From assembly GCA_050289805.1 (NCBI GenBank), contig JBNKGL010000005.1, forward strand, positions 1 through 64,000: a DNA stretch of 64,000 nucleotides, read 5' to 3'. Made by a program: the position numbers and the translations under genes. The notes beneath the pieces are model-generated. The model saw only the letters and a program-made list of their open reading frames with translations. It had not been told where the DNA came from and made no database searches. Position 1 is the first letter of the stretch. Each line of letters begins with the position of its first letter. Origin of the DNA: JAUILA01 sp050289805. Lineage in GTDB: Bacteria; Bacteroidota; Bacteroidia; Cytophagales; Cyclobacteriaceae. Below are positions 10,301 to 18,240 of this stretch, piece after piece.

Positions 10301-11621
10301 TAACCTTTACATTATACTTATTCGCGAAGTCGAGCAGGACTTCATTAACCCTGTTTTCCTCCTCCAGCTGATGCCTGTTCAATTCAATGTAAAAGTCATC
10401 CCTGAAAATATCCAGGTACCACTGAAAGGCCTCTTCCGCCTGATGTTCTCCAACATTCAGGATGAGGTAGGGAATTTCACTATTCAGCCCGCCTGTAAGG
10501 GCTATGAGATCGGAAGAATATTCGCGGATGAGATCTTTGTCGATCCTCGGGTAGATACCATAAAGGCCTTCGGTATACGCCAGTGAGCTAAGCTTGGCGA
10601 GGTTATGATATCCGTTTTTGTTTTTTGCGATCAGGACCTGATTGTATCGCTTGTCGGGATTATCCTTGGTAAACTTTGTTTTTAATCGCTCTTCCGCCAC
10701 ATAGAATTCACACCCAACGACAGGCTTGATGTCATTGTTGAGCGCTTCACGAACAAACTTGAATGCCCCGAACATATTGCCAAGATCTGTCATCCCAATA
10801 GCGGGCATGTTCAACTCCTTAGCTTTATGCACAAGCGCCTTTACATTTGGAGTTGCATTCAGCACTGAAAATTGTGTATGTACGTGGAGGTGGGCGAATG
10901 GTGCGGTGATATCTTTGGCAGCCTCCTCATCTCCTCCAATATTTTGACGACTTACCTTTTTTTGCCTGGCAAAGTTGGCGTCATCTAGTTTGGGTGCTTC
11001 ATAAGCAACGTCTTCAACCGGGATACCCGGCGCGGGATCAACCACACGGACGCGTATGAGTTCGAAGAAACACTTCGCGGTTGCATCCACATCGTAGGCC
11101 GCATCGTGAGCATCACCAAAACCTTCACCAAATAGTTTTTCATGAAGTTCAATAAGTTTGGGTTCCTTCATGCGACCCCCAATTCCCCCGGGAAGTTGGC
11201 AATATTCAACTGAAACACGTGAAGTATCAATCGATGGGCTGTCCATCAGACCATTGCCATCCTCTAAGCGATTTGTCCTCACGAGTTCAGCGCCTACAAT
11301 GTGCTGATCAAATTCAATATTATGGCCAACAACGTAGTCGGCCTTCTTATAGTCTTTCCAAAATTCCGCCAGCACTTCATCGAGCGGAAGGCCTTCTTCC
11401 AGGGCCCTTTTGGTTGAAATCCCATGAATTTTTTCGGAATTGTAGGGAATTGTGAATCCGTCTGGGCGGACGATCAGATTATTGTTCGACAGTAATTTAC
11501 CGGAAGCATCATGAAGCTGCCATGCGATCTGAACCAGCCTTGGCCAGTTGTCAAGATCGGTAATTGGTGCGTTATAATTATGAGGTAAACCGGTAGTTTC
11601 CGTGTCAAATACTAAATACAT
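7389..11621 (-). CDS. dnaE: DNA polymerase III alpha subunit with fused N-terminal exonuclease
   Basis: A 1410-residue replicative polymerase. Residues 1-190 form a DEDDh exonuclease with all motifs intact: DTETTG (Asp6, Glu8), VGHNIEFDQH, and HDAAYDVDA. A PHP domain follows from about residue 243 (HLHVHTQFS, metal-binding His246 and His248). The C-family palm carries PDIDIDF at 653-659. A helix-hairpin-helix/tau-binding region and an OB-fold (VRLAGIVSDF) complete the C-terminus. DnaE proteins are usually about 1150-1200 residues; the extra 230 are the exonuclease. This suggests that proofreading is encoded in cis rather than by a separate DnaQ. The start is the only ATG before DTETTG. A downstream lipoprotein gene follows after 11 bases. 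Confidence 0.95.
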   Translation of the reverse strand: MYLVFDTETTGLPHNYNAPITDLDNWPRLVQIAWQLHDASGKLLSNNNLIVRPDGFTIPYNSEKIHGISTKRALEEGLPLDEVLAEFWKDYKKADYVVGHNIEFDQHIVGAELVRTNRLEDGNGLMDSPSIDTSRVSVEYCQLPGGIGGRMKEPKLIELHEKLFGEGFGDAHDAAYDVDATAKCFFELIRVRVVDPAPGIPVEDVAYEAPKLDDANFARQKKVSRQNIGGDEEAAKDITAPFAHLHVHTQFSVLNATPNVKALVHKAKELNMPAIGMTDLGNMFGAFKFVREALNNDIKPVVGCEFYVAEERLKTKFTKDNPDKRYNQVLIAKNKNGYHNLAKLSSLAYTEGLYGIYPRIDKDLIREYSSDLIALTGGLNSEIPYLILNVGEHQAEEAFQWYLDIFRDDFYIELNRHQLEEENRVNEVLLDFANKYNVKVIAANEAYYLDREEAEAHDVLLCVKEGELKSTPIGRGRGFRYGFSNNEYYFKSQEEMKTLFSDLPEAIENISSLLEKIEIYKLDREVLLPAFSIPEEFRDPLDDEDGGKRGENAYLRHLTYEGAAKRYQSVTDEIRERLDFELETIKNTGYPGYFLIVQDFTRKAREMGVSVGPGRGSAAGSAVAYCIGITNVDPIAYDLLFERFLNPDRVSLPDIDIDFDDEGRDKVIQYVIDKYGKNQVAQIITYGTMAAKSSIRDAARVMELSLPEANDLAKLIPERPGTTLDKAFKEVPELEAIRKGKDLKSRVLQQAKVLEGSVRNTGTHACGVIITPDDLTKFIPVSTSKDSDMLITQFDNSVVESAGMLKMDFLGLKTLTIIKTAIVNIRQRHGIDIDIDQIPLDDKLTYELYQRGETNGTFQFESPGMQKHLRGLKPDKFEDLIAMNALYRPGPMEYIPNFISRKHGEEEISYDIPDMEEFLAETYGITVYQEQVMLLSQKLAGFSKGDADVLRKAMGKKIFALLEKLKPKFIEGGKERGHDPEILEKVWKDWEAFAAYAFNKSHSTCYSLVAYQTAYLKAHYPAEYMAAVLTHNQSNIEKITFFMEECRSLGIKVLGPHINESMVNFAVNKEGEIRFGLGAIKGSGEAAVESIIEEREENGHFKDIFDFAERINVRSVNKKTFECLAMSGAFDCFEEFHRRQYLQAPEGDQTLIEKVIKYANKMQLEAESAQASLFGGDTGVATPKPKITPIEPFGEIEKLNIEKEVVGLYISGHPLDKFSFEISNFCNAQLSDLNDLESLQNKEVRLAGIVSDFAHRTTKGGKPFGTLSLEDYNGTFTFFLFGDDYLKFKEYMMKGWFLFVQGSVMAQRWGNNRLEFKIRTIELLNDLREKKTKGIEINLHLQDLSLQVIDQIERICHDHKGQCSLQLNILDESEEIQVGLVSRRFTVDPNNDLIAEIKKIPEINCRLMLS

Positions 11622-11733
11622 GCCCGCGTCTTCGTAGTGATTGATGTGTGTCCGAACCCATTCGAACCTGACTTCTAATATCGGAAATCGGGCGGACTTG
11701 CTCCGGCATTTGAGGTAAAAATTCCGGGTAAAA

Positions 11734-11751
11734 ATTTAGAATATTCTAAAT
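11734..11751. promoter_or_regulatory. Perfect 18-bp palindrome upstream of dnaE
   Basis: The 18 bases at 11734-11751 (half-site ATTTAGAAT) read identically on both strands. The palindrome lies 113 bases upstream of the dnaE start within a 267-base gene-free stretch. Two smaller inverted repeats are nearby: ATACCC/GGGTAT (11769-11786) and TTCAAC/GTTGAA (11828-11843). It resembles a dimeric repressor operator, but the regulator is unknown. Confidence 0.4.
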
Positions 11752-11860
11752 GGCGTAAAAGGATCATTATACCCGGAAATGGGTATGGCATTGACCATAA
11801 TTTTTTTAATATTTACCGCACTAACCGTTCAACTTAGGTTGAAATAATCATTTTGCTTAA

Positions 11861-11886
11861 AAAGCGGGCCTGAGCCCGCTTTTTTA
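11861..11886 (-). terminator. Terminator of the arylsulfotransferase-like gene
   Basis: AAAGCGGGC (11861-11869) pairs with GCCCGCTTT (11874-11882) around a 4-base loop. On the minus strand a T-rich tail follows. It starts about 7 bases after the stop codon at 11889. Confidence 0.85.
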
Positions 11887-11888
11887 TT

Positions 11889-13544
11889 TTATCCGATCGG
11901 CCGATCATGTTTTGGATACAGACTTTTTAGTCTCTGTGCCCTGTAAATAGAGAAACGTTTTTCCGGGTCTTTGATAACGATCTCCCATATTTTTTTCGGA
12001 TCATCACCATAGGTTACTTCAAATACACGTCCCCATTGATGACCTCCGAATGTATTCATCGGGTTTCCATCTTCATCAATGAAACGTCCTCCGTCTGTGA
12101 TGAGCACATTACCGGTTTCCATCATATAGTCGGCATCGCAAATGAATACTGAACTGAAATGCTCCTGTTCCGGTCCATAGGTCCAAACCTGTTCAACAGT
12201 GCCATTTTCTTCATCAATTTTATATTCAACAGCCCTGCTGTACATTTCGTCGGGGGTAAGTCCGGGCTGACCTGCAACATTCCTTCCTGCGCCATTATCG
12301 AAAAGTAACAGGGTTCCCCGGGGTGTCAGCTCCAGGCCATGCTGATGACACGGCCAAGTCAGATCCCCCACTGGTTTCAATAATTTATCGGCCCAGGGCT
12401 CATCCCATCCATACGAATCACCCAGCAGCCAGATCAGTTCGCCTGTTTTCATGTCAACTTTATAAATAACACATTGCTGATAAGATGAAACGATTGCTGC
12501 ATCGCTGGATTCATCGTAGTAAATAGCATTGGAATGGGTAATATCGATTGGCAACGACAGGGAATCGTATTTATTCTCATATACTTTTTCATAAAAATCC
12601 GTGCCCAGCGAACCGGTACCCAGGCGTTCCGGATCTAATATATTGGCAACTGACCATTTGCGGACCGTACTTCCGTCCGGTGCAAATTCAATTAGTACAT
12701 CGCTAGCTGCATTTACCTTGCCCCGTTTCGTACTCGGAGGGTATTCGATGGGAAAATCTTCGAATTCAATTACTTCCAGTCCGATTCCAAGGAAATTTCC
12801 GGAAGGCAGCTGCACCACATCATGATGGAAACTATCCGTATCCACTGCACGACTATTTTCAGAAACCGGTTTTACCATCGCACCCGTTGTATGCCATTCG
12901 TTTACCGTATTGCCAAGCATATCTATTTCAAACAACCGTCCGTCAATTTCACCATAATAGAATAAGTTGCCACTTTGCATTCTGCGTCCTTCACTAATGC
13001 CATAATCTGTCTGATAATACCAGACAACCTCACCGTCACTGTCAAGGGCCACCAGCAATCCCCAATCAGAATCATCATCAAACGGTCCTGTCCAGCGGAA
13101 TAGATTCATCAGTGTTACCCCGGGCTCGAGGGATTCCTTTTCACTCATCGTGAGTGTTATCGGCGGAAAATCCTCCGGCAGGGGAGGTGTTTTAATGGAA
13201 AGCGTATCAACTGTGATCTCCTCACCCTGATCTTCATGGATCGATAAAATGACGTTATACTCTTTGTCGGGGCGCATGCCTAATACAGGAATTGTAAACG
13301 AAGTCTTAGGCGTATCATCGGGAGTAATCGATTGCTGGTTCTCTCCGTCATCGAGGGTAATGGTTGCCACGACGGGTTTATCGGAATTGAAACTCAGGAT
13401 CCCTGCCAGTGGAACACGTTCATTTGGGTTATTGACCAGGGTAAGGTCTGTAATTTCAGGTGGGCTGCTGCATCCGTAGGCAAATAGAAGCAAACCTGCA
13501 ATCAGAAAATTCAGATTGCGGGTAAAGTAATTCTTTTGATTCAT
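11889..13544 (-). CDS. Arylsulfotransferase-family (ASST-like) lipoprotein
   Basis: A 551-residue protein with a lipoprotein signal (LLLFAYGC, lipidated Cys25). Residues 30-130 look like a fibronectin- or Ig-like domain (EITDLTLVNNP to DTLSIKTPP). The rest is a beta-propeller typical of the arylsulfotransferase family, with VALDSDGEVVWYYQ, SFHHDVVQLPSGNFL, HSNAIYYDESSDAAIVS and CHQHGLELTPRGTLLLFDNG. Conserved His residues sit at the ends of these blades, as in bacterial ASST, where a His is the transient sulfate carrier. Sulfate transfer between phenolic compounds is the family reaction; the substrate here is unknown. It is a single-gene unit with its own terminator. Confidence 0.75.
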   Translation of the reverse strand: MNQKNYFTRNLNFLIAGLLLFAYGCSSPPEITDLTLVNNPNERVPLAGILSFNSDKPVVATITLDDGENQQSITPDDTPKTSFTIPVLGMRPDKEYNVILSIHEDQGEEITVDTLSIKTPPLPEDFPPITLTMSEKESLEPGVTLMNLFRWTGPFDDDSDWGLLVALDSDGEVVWYYQTDYGISEGRRMQSGNLFYYGEIDGRLFEIDMLGNTVNEWHTTGAMVKPVSENSRAVDTDSFHHDVVQLPSGNFLGIGLEVIEFEDFPIEYPPSTKRGKVNAASDVLIEFAPDGSTVRKWSVANILDPERLGTGSLGTDFYEKVYENKYDSLSLPIDITHSNAIYYDESSDAAIVSSYQQCVIYKVDMKTGELIWLLGDSYGWDEPWADKLLKPVGDLTWPCHQHGLELTPRGTLLLFDNGAGRNVAGQPGLTPDEMYSRAVEYKIDEENGTVEQVWTYGPEQEHFSSVFICDADYMMETGNVLITDGGRFIDEDGNPMNTFGGHQWGRVFEVTYGDDPKKIWEIVIKDPEKRFSIYRAQRLKSLYPKHDRPIG

Positions 13545-13673
13545 CTGTTGAGTTGGGTTAGGTAAATTGGGTTTATGACTCCCGTGCTTCCGGGATATAA
13601 TTTTTCAAAGTACAAAAATTATCTGATAATCAGTATCTAAGCTAATCGATACATAAGGGCGAAATCAAAAAGA

Positions 13674-14861
13674 TTAGTCTTCGATCTCAATAAGTTTTGC
13701 GGCTGAAACAATGCCAACAGGATGATTGCTCGCGTTTGCCAGTGCAATGGCCTTTTTGTAGCTCTTTTTGGCATTGGTAGTATCTCCAATAGCACGGTAA
13801 CAATCCCCGAGACTGTCGAATGCATTCGCTGATTTCGGATAGTTTGCTGTATTTTGTAAAAATGCATTTAATGCAGCATCCGCCATGTTTTCCTGAAGAA
13901 ATACATAACCCAGCCGGTTTACAGTTGCTTCATCACTTACCGTATAACCATATTTTTTTGAGAGTTTGGAATAGTGTGAATGTACGTTGCTGAGCAGTCC
14001 CTCCGGGCCGATGGTTGAAATAACCGCAATGAACTCGTTATAACTTCCCGGAAGTGGGGGCTGATAGTCGCTGTAAATGAATTCCAGACCCTGGTAAGTA
14101 CTTCTGTGCGGGATGGTCCCGTGGTTTTCAGTGGGCATCGGCACAAACTTATGATCGAACCCGGGGATTGGATGTTCTTCGAATAATGCGGCAAGTTTCA
14201 TTGCGCCACCGAGCATGTTTCCACCTTCATCACCCATGGTCATAAAAAATGACATATTCAGCGTGTCACGTTCGTCAAGAAATTTCTCTGCAGGTTCGAG
14301 GAAGGACTGGTTGTCGTACCAAAGGCTCGGACTAATGGCGATAAAGGCATTGAACAGATCAGGATAATTAATGAGTGCGTGAACAGCGGTTAATCCGCCC
14401 AACGAATGCCCTACCATGATCTTGTATGGGGCTGTCCGATAGTTTGAATCAATATAGGGGATCAGTTCATCCTTTATGAAGGCGATGAAATTGTCAACTC
14501 CTCCGGCACCAGGCGAGGCAGTGCTGTCGGGATTTGACAGGGGTGGGGTCATATCCCTGGTGCGGTTGGTGTTGGTAATTCCGACAACCACCATATTGGG
14601 AATGATTTCATTTGAGGCCATAAATTCTATTAAGCCTGTTGTGTGGTGAAAATGGCCATTACCATCCAGTAGATACATCACGGGGTAGAGGTCGGGGCTT
14701 GATTCATAACCCGTGGGTGTACTTATCCATATGACACGGTCCTCGTTGAGGATGTCGGAATGGATGGTGAATTTCTTTCCGATGATGATATCATCTGTAT
14801 CCTGGGCCTGAATTCCGGAAAAAATTAATGTAAGGAGTAGAAGAAAGGTGGAAGTTTTCAT
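13674..14861 (-). CDS. Secreted esterase (Fes/IroE/EsterD type) with C-terminal TPR
   Basis: A 395-residue protein with a signal peptide (1-19, ending GIQAQ). The alpha/beta-hydrolase core has the nucleophile elbow GHSLGG, preceded by YPVMYLLDGNGHFHH and followed by ISPSLWYDN, typical of the esterase D/enterobactin esterase superfamily. The acid and His of the triad are probably in the Asp-rich FMTMGDEGG segment and ENHGTIPH. Residues 330-390 form a TPR pair (NAFDSLGDCYRAIGDTTNAK). This domain combination is common in Bacteroidota. The substrate is unknown; a siderophore or acetylated carbohydrate are possibilities, and no siderophore gene is nearby. Confidence 0.8.
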   Translation of the reverse strand: MKTSTFLLLLTLIFSGIQAQDTDDIIIGKKFTIHSDILNEDRVIWISTPTGYESSPDLYPVMYLLDGNGHFHHTTGLIEFMASNEIIPNMVVVGITNTNRTRDMTPPLSNPDSTASPGAGGVDNFIAFIKDELIPYIDSNYRTAPYKIMVGHSLGGLTAVHALINYPDLFNAFIAISPSLWYDNQSFLEPAEKFLDERDTLNMSFFMTMGDEGGNMLGGAMKLAALFEEHPIPGFDHKFVPMPTENHGTIPHRSTYQGLEFIYSDYQPPLPGSYNEFIAVISTIGPEGLLSNVHSHYSKLSKKYGYTVSDEATVNRLGYVFLQENMADAALNAFLQNTANYPKSANAFDSLGDCYRAIGDTTNAKKSYKKAIALANASNHPVGIVSAAKLIEIED

Positions 14862-15000
14862 GAATATCGACTTTTGAAAAGGAATTTAAGAAAAATTCCT
14901 TTGCGAAGGACAAGTGGGACAATAAATCACTTCTTAGTCAGTCCACCCCAAACCCCCTGTATTGGGGAAAATAGCTTATCAACCGGACAGATGAAAATAT

Positions 15001-15642
15001 CTATTTTCGGGGGGCAAGTTCCACATACACAACTTTCTTTGTTTCGAAGAAGTCTTCGCTGAAATAATCAGAAAGGTCATAAATCTCAAAATTTCTTCTG
15101 ATCTCGCTCATTTCATCCGACAGGTTACCGCCTTTCAGGTACAGCACGCCGTTGGACAGTCCATTGTGTTGTTGAGGGGATATCTTGTTGGTTATCCATT
15201 GAAGAAAGGGCTTCATGCGCGTTACTGCCCTGCTGATCACAAAGTCATATTTTCCTTTCACCTGTTCAGCGCGAACGGCATCTGCCCGAACATTTTTCAG
15301 CCCAAGTGAATCTGCTACTGCCTGCACCACCTTGATTTTCTTCTGAATAGAATCTACCAGGTGAAATTCACATTCCGGGAACAGGATCGCAAGCGGGATC
15401 CCTGGAAAACCTCCGCCAGTACCTACGTCCAGAAGTTTTGTGCCTGATTCGAAAGAAATGATTTTTGCGATTCCCAGTGAATGTAATACGTGGTGCTCAT
15501 AAAAGTGATCCATATCCTTTCTTGATATCACATTGATCTGGCTGTTCCATTCTTTATACAGGTCTCCAAGTTGTTCAAACTGTTCCTTTTGCCGTGGCGA
15601 TAAGGTTGGAAAATAGCGGCTAATGATATCCGGGCTGTCCAT
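15001..15642 (-). CDS. rsmG: 16S rRNA (guanine527-N7)-methyltransferase
   Basis: A 213-residue enzyme that methylates N7 of G527 in 16S rRNA using S-adenosylmethionine. The SAM-binding loop is LLDVGTGGGFPGIPLA (about residues 69-84). The family segments WNSQINVISRKD and HVLHSLG precede it, and the VISRAV motif is present. The length is normal. It is the last gene of the acpP-fabF-rnc-nadE-rsmG run, with one base separating it from nadE. Loss of this enzyme gives low-level streptomycin resistance in other bacteria. Confidence 0.93.
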   Translation of the reverse strand: MDSPDIISRYFPTLSPRQKEQFEQLGDLYKEWNSQINVISRKDMDHFYEHHVLHSLGIAKIISFESGTKLLDVGTGGGFPGIPLAILFPECEFHLVDSIQKKIKVVQAVADSLGLKNVRADAVRAEQVKGKYDFVISRAVTRMKPFLQWITNKISPQQHNGLSNGVLYLKGGNLSDEMSEIRRNFEIYDLSDYFSEDFFETKKVVYVELAPRK

Positions 15643-15643
15643 A

Positions 15644-17491
15644 TCAGGAATTATTCAATTGCTTTAATTCATCCGTGTAACTGCCCGATAAAATAGGGAA
15701 ACGACACCAGGTTCGGGGGTCGATATTGAAATCGTCGAGGTGGAATGACGGGGCGATGCGCTCCCGCTTCCACTGGTTACGGCTCCAGAGCCGGTAGAAT
15801 TTAGTGATGTGTGCCTTGAGTAAATCTTCCGGCTCCAGGTTCTGTTCCTTCAGAATATCAAATACCTGAATGGGTGACATATGATCCCGAATCGCCAGTT
15901 TTTCTATTTCAACCAAAATGAAGTATGGCATGAGATCGTCCTCATCCGTCTGTGTCTGCTGCAGCGGTCTGAGTTCCGCGCTTGGCTGAAGCTGGTTTAC
16001 GTGGGAAAGTGCTGGATAATCCAATTCCTCTTCGGCCCAGCGAAGCCAATTGATCACGAAATACTTGTCCACCGCTGCGATAGGAGCGATACTTCCACTC
16101 GTATCACCATCCATAGTCGCGTAACCAACGTCGCCTTCACTCCTGTTGGAAGTAGTAAGCAGCAGGGCATTGTTAATGTTGGCCAGCATCCAGATGATCG
16201 GTGACCTGGCGCGCGCCTGGATATTCTGTAATGTGATGTCATCCTGCTCCCATGAAAGTTTTCTTCCGATGGACATTTCTATTTTTTCGGTATAGGTACC
16301 CACCTCATCGTCGATTTGCCAGGAATGAAAGGTAGCCCCGAGTTCTTCTGCCAACAATCGCGCTGAGTTGAATGTATCCTCGGATGAATTTACTGTACCC
16401 TGATATGCGGTTGTAAGAATATACTTCATTATATCCATTTCGGTGGATCCGGCCGGCAGGCGAAGTCCGGAACGTTCCAGGAAGGCAGCAAGACCAAGCT
16501 CTTCAATTCCGCGGCGTACCATTTCCCTTACCAGAACGGCGATGGTTGAGCTATCGGCACCTCCGCTAAGTGAAAGCACAAAACCCTGGCTATGGCTTTT
16601 GCGCATGTAATCAAAAAGGGCAAGTGCCTCCGCCTGTGCAAATTCGAGCTCTTTTCTTCTGTCATATTCAACAGGTTCAGGACAGGATCCATCCGGATTG
16701 CTTACCTCCAGTGTCGCTGTTAAAATCTGTACTGGCTGGAACGACAGCCACTTATTCCTTGCTGCGAGCTTTCCGTGATGGGCAATGAGTATTTCGCCGT
16801 CATAGATCATTCGTCCTGCTTCATTCCCCAGGAGGTTTGCATACACATAGGTGCATTTAAAATCCTTGCTACTGGAAATGATAAGATCTTCCCGCAGAAA
16901 TGTTTTATGAAACGCGAAGTGGCTTGCACTGGGATTCAGGATAAGGTTAACCCCTTTTTCGACAAGACGACAGGCAGGCCGGTTGATTCGCCAGGCATCC
17001 TCGCAAATTTCAAATCCAATGTGAACTTCATGTACGTTAAAAGTCACATCACCAAGTGGTACATGATGGCCGCAGATATTCATGGTGGCTTCTACGCCTG
17101 TTGGCCAGGGGGAGAACCATCGGGGTTCATAGTGAACCCCGTCATTAGCGAGGAATTGTTTGGCATAAACTCCCAAGGGCCGACCGTTCTGAATCAGACA
17201 AGTGGTATTATAGTGCCGTGTGTCGTAGGCAAGGGGGAACCCGATGGCGACCGTAATGTCATGGCAATGTGGAATAATTGCTTCAAGCTCGCTGAAGGCG
17301 CGATCGTAAATCCATTCCCCCAGGAAGAGGTCTTCACACCCATATCCCGTGATACAAAGTTCGGGAAGGCACAGGATGTCAACCTTTTCATTCCTTGCCA
17401 TATTAATGGCCTCAAGAATATTTTTTCGGTTATTCTCCCAGTCTATGGGAATTTGATTTAATGTGGCACCGGCGAGTTTAAGTTTGGGCAC
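15644..17491 (-). CDS. nadE: Glutamine-dependent NAD+ synthetase
   Basis: A 615-residue two-domain enzyme that converts nicotinic acid adenine dinucleotide to NAD+ with ATP and glutamine. The N-terminal nitrilase-type glutaminase has its Glu-Lys-Cys triad at Glu44 (CLPELC), Lys111 (YAKQFL) and Cys163 (FEICEDAW). The C-terminal synthetase has the ATP pyrophosphatase loop SGGADSS at 309-315 and the later GDTSGSIAPIAAVDK. The length matches glutamine-using enzymes of the group with a longer C-terminus. It starts 5 bases after rnc ends and runs directly into rsmG, so it belongs to the same operon. Confidence 0.95.
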   Translation of the reverse strand: MPKLKLAGATLNQIPIDWENNRKNILEAINMARNEKVDILCLPELCITGYGCEDLFLGEWIYDRAFSELEAIIPHCHDITVAIGFPLAYDTRHYNTTCLIQNGRPLGVYAKQFLANDGVHYEPRWFSPWPTGVEATMNICGHHVPLGDVTFNVHEVHIGFEICEDAWRINRPACRLVEKGVNLILNPSASHFAFHKTFLREDLIISSSKDFKCTYVYANLLGNEAGRMIYDGEILIAHHGKLAARNKWLSFQPVQILTATLEVSNPDGSCPEPVEYDRRKELEFAQAEALALFDYMRKSHSQGFVLSLSGGADSSTIAVLVREMVRRGIEELGLAAFLERSGLRLPAGSTEMDIMKYILTTAYQGTVNSSEDTFNSARLLAEELGATFHSWQIDDEVGTYTEKIEMSIGRKLSWEQDDITLQNIQARARSPIIWMLANINNALLLTTSNRSEGDVGYATMDGDTSGSIAPIAAVDKYFVINWLRWAEEELDYPALSHVNQLQPSAELRPLQQTQTDEDDLMPYFILVEIEKLAIRDHMSPIQVFDILKEQNLEPEDLLKAHITKFYRLWSRNQWKRERIAPSFHLDDFNIDPRTWCRFPILSGSYTDELKQLNNS

Positions 17492-17496
17492 AGGCG

Positions 17497-18240
17497 TTAA
17501 ATTAATTTCAGTGTTTCACAGGTCTTAAGGGCTGCATCCTGTTCTGCCTTCTTTTTGCTGAAGCCAAAACCGGTTCCATATTCCTCCTCATCAATGTAAA
17601 CACGTGCTGTAAATTCACGATGATTTCCATGATGTTTCACTTCAACAATCCGGAATTCCAGGAGTTTATTTTCCTTTTGCGACCACTCAATTAACGTACT
17701 TTTGAAGTTAGGGTTCATCTTCACCACTTCTTCAATATCAAAGTACGGAAGAATAAGTTTATTGAGGATGAATTTCTGACTTTTTCGATATCCCTGGTCC
17801 AGGTAAACAGCCCCGATAAGTGCTTCAAGGGCATCGCCGTAGAGTGATTTATGTGAAAAACGTCCGTGACGCCTGTTGTCGAAATTGATTACCTCATCTA
17901 TACCTACTTTTCGCCCGAGGTTGTTCAGGGATTCCCGGTTCACCAGTCTGGATCTGATCTCGGTTAAAAACCCCTCATCTTTGAATGGATATTTCTTGAA
18001 CAGATAATCGGCAATCACTGTGCCTAAAACTGCATCTCCGAGGTATTCCAGCCGTTCATTTGATTCCCGGATTCCTTTTTTATTTTCCTGGGCGATGGAG
18101 CTATGGCGCACAGCCAGATGGTACAGATCAAGCTGTAATGGAGTTATCCCGGTAATGTTTCGAACAGCGCGTAAAAGCCGTTTGTCCTCAGATGATCGTA
18201 TGACAAAAAGATTGTGCAGCTTTCGCACCCAGCGCAGCAC
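17497..18240 (-). CDS. rnc: Ribonuclease III
   Basis: A 247-residue endonuclease that cuts double-stranded RNA in rRNA maturation and mRNA turnover. The catalytic signature NERLEYLGDA spans 61-70, and the second acidic pair is Asp136/Glu139 (YGDALEALIGAVYLD). A C-terminal double-stranded-RNA-binding domain covers about 175-247 (GTGFGFSKKKAEQDAA). The start codon is GTG; its G is also the last base of the fabF TAG stop codon, so translation is probably coupled to fabF. The fabF-rnc order after acpP is a common arrangement in Bacteroidota. Confidence 0.95.
   Translation of the reverse strand: MLRWVRKLHNLFVIRSSEDKRLLRAVRNITGITPLQLDLYHLAVRHSSIAQENKKGIRESNERLEYLGDAVLGTVIADYLFKKYPFKDEGFLTEIRSRLVNRESLNNLGRKVGIDEVINFDNRRHGRFSHKSLYGDALEALIGAVYLDQGYRKSQKFILNKLILPYFDIEEVVKMNPNFKSTLIEWSQKENKLLEFRIVEVKHHGNHREFTARVYIDEEEYGTGFGFSKKKAEQDAALKTCETLKLI

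Noticed and set aside
14880..14967. Two inverted repeats (14880-14900 and 14946-14967) between rsmG and the esterase gene
   Set aside because: Neither is followed by a clear T run on the correct strand, so I cannot support a terminator or operator.
16775..17461. A 228-codon plus-strand frame antisense to nadE
   Set aside because: It lies entirely inside the nitrilase domain of nadE; long antisense frames here reflect codon bias on the real strand, and no domain or signal is visible.
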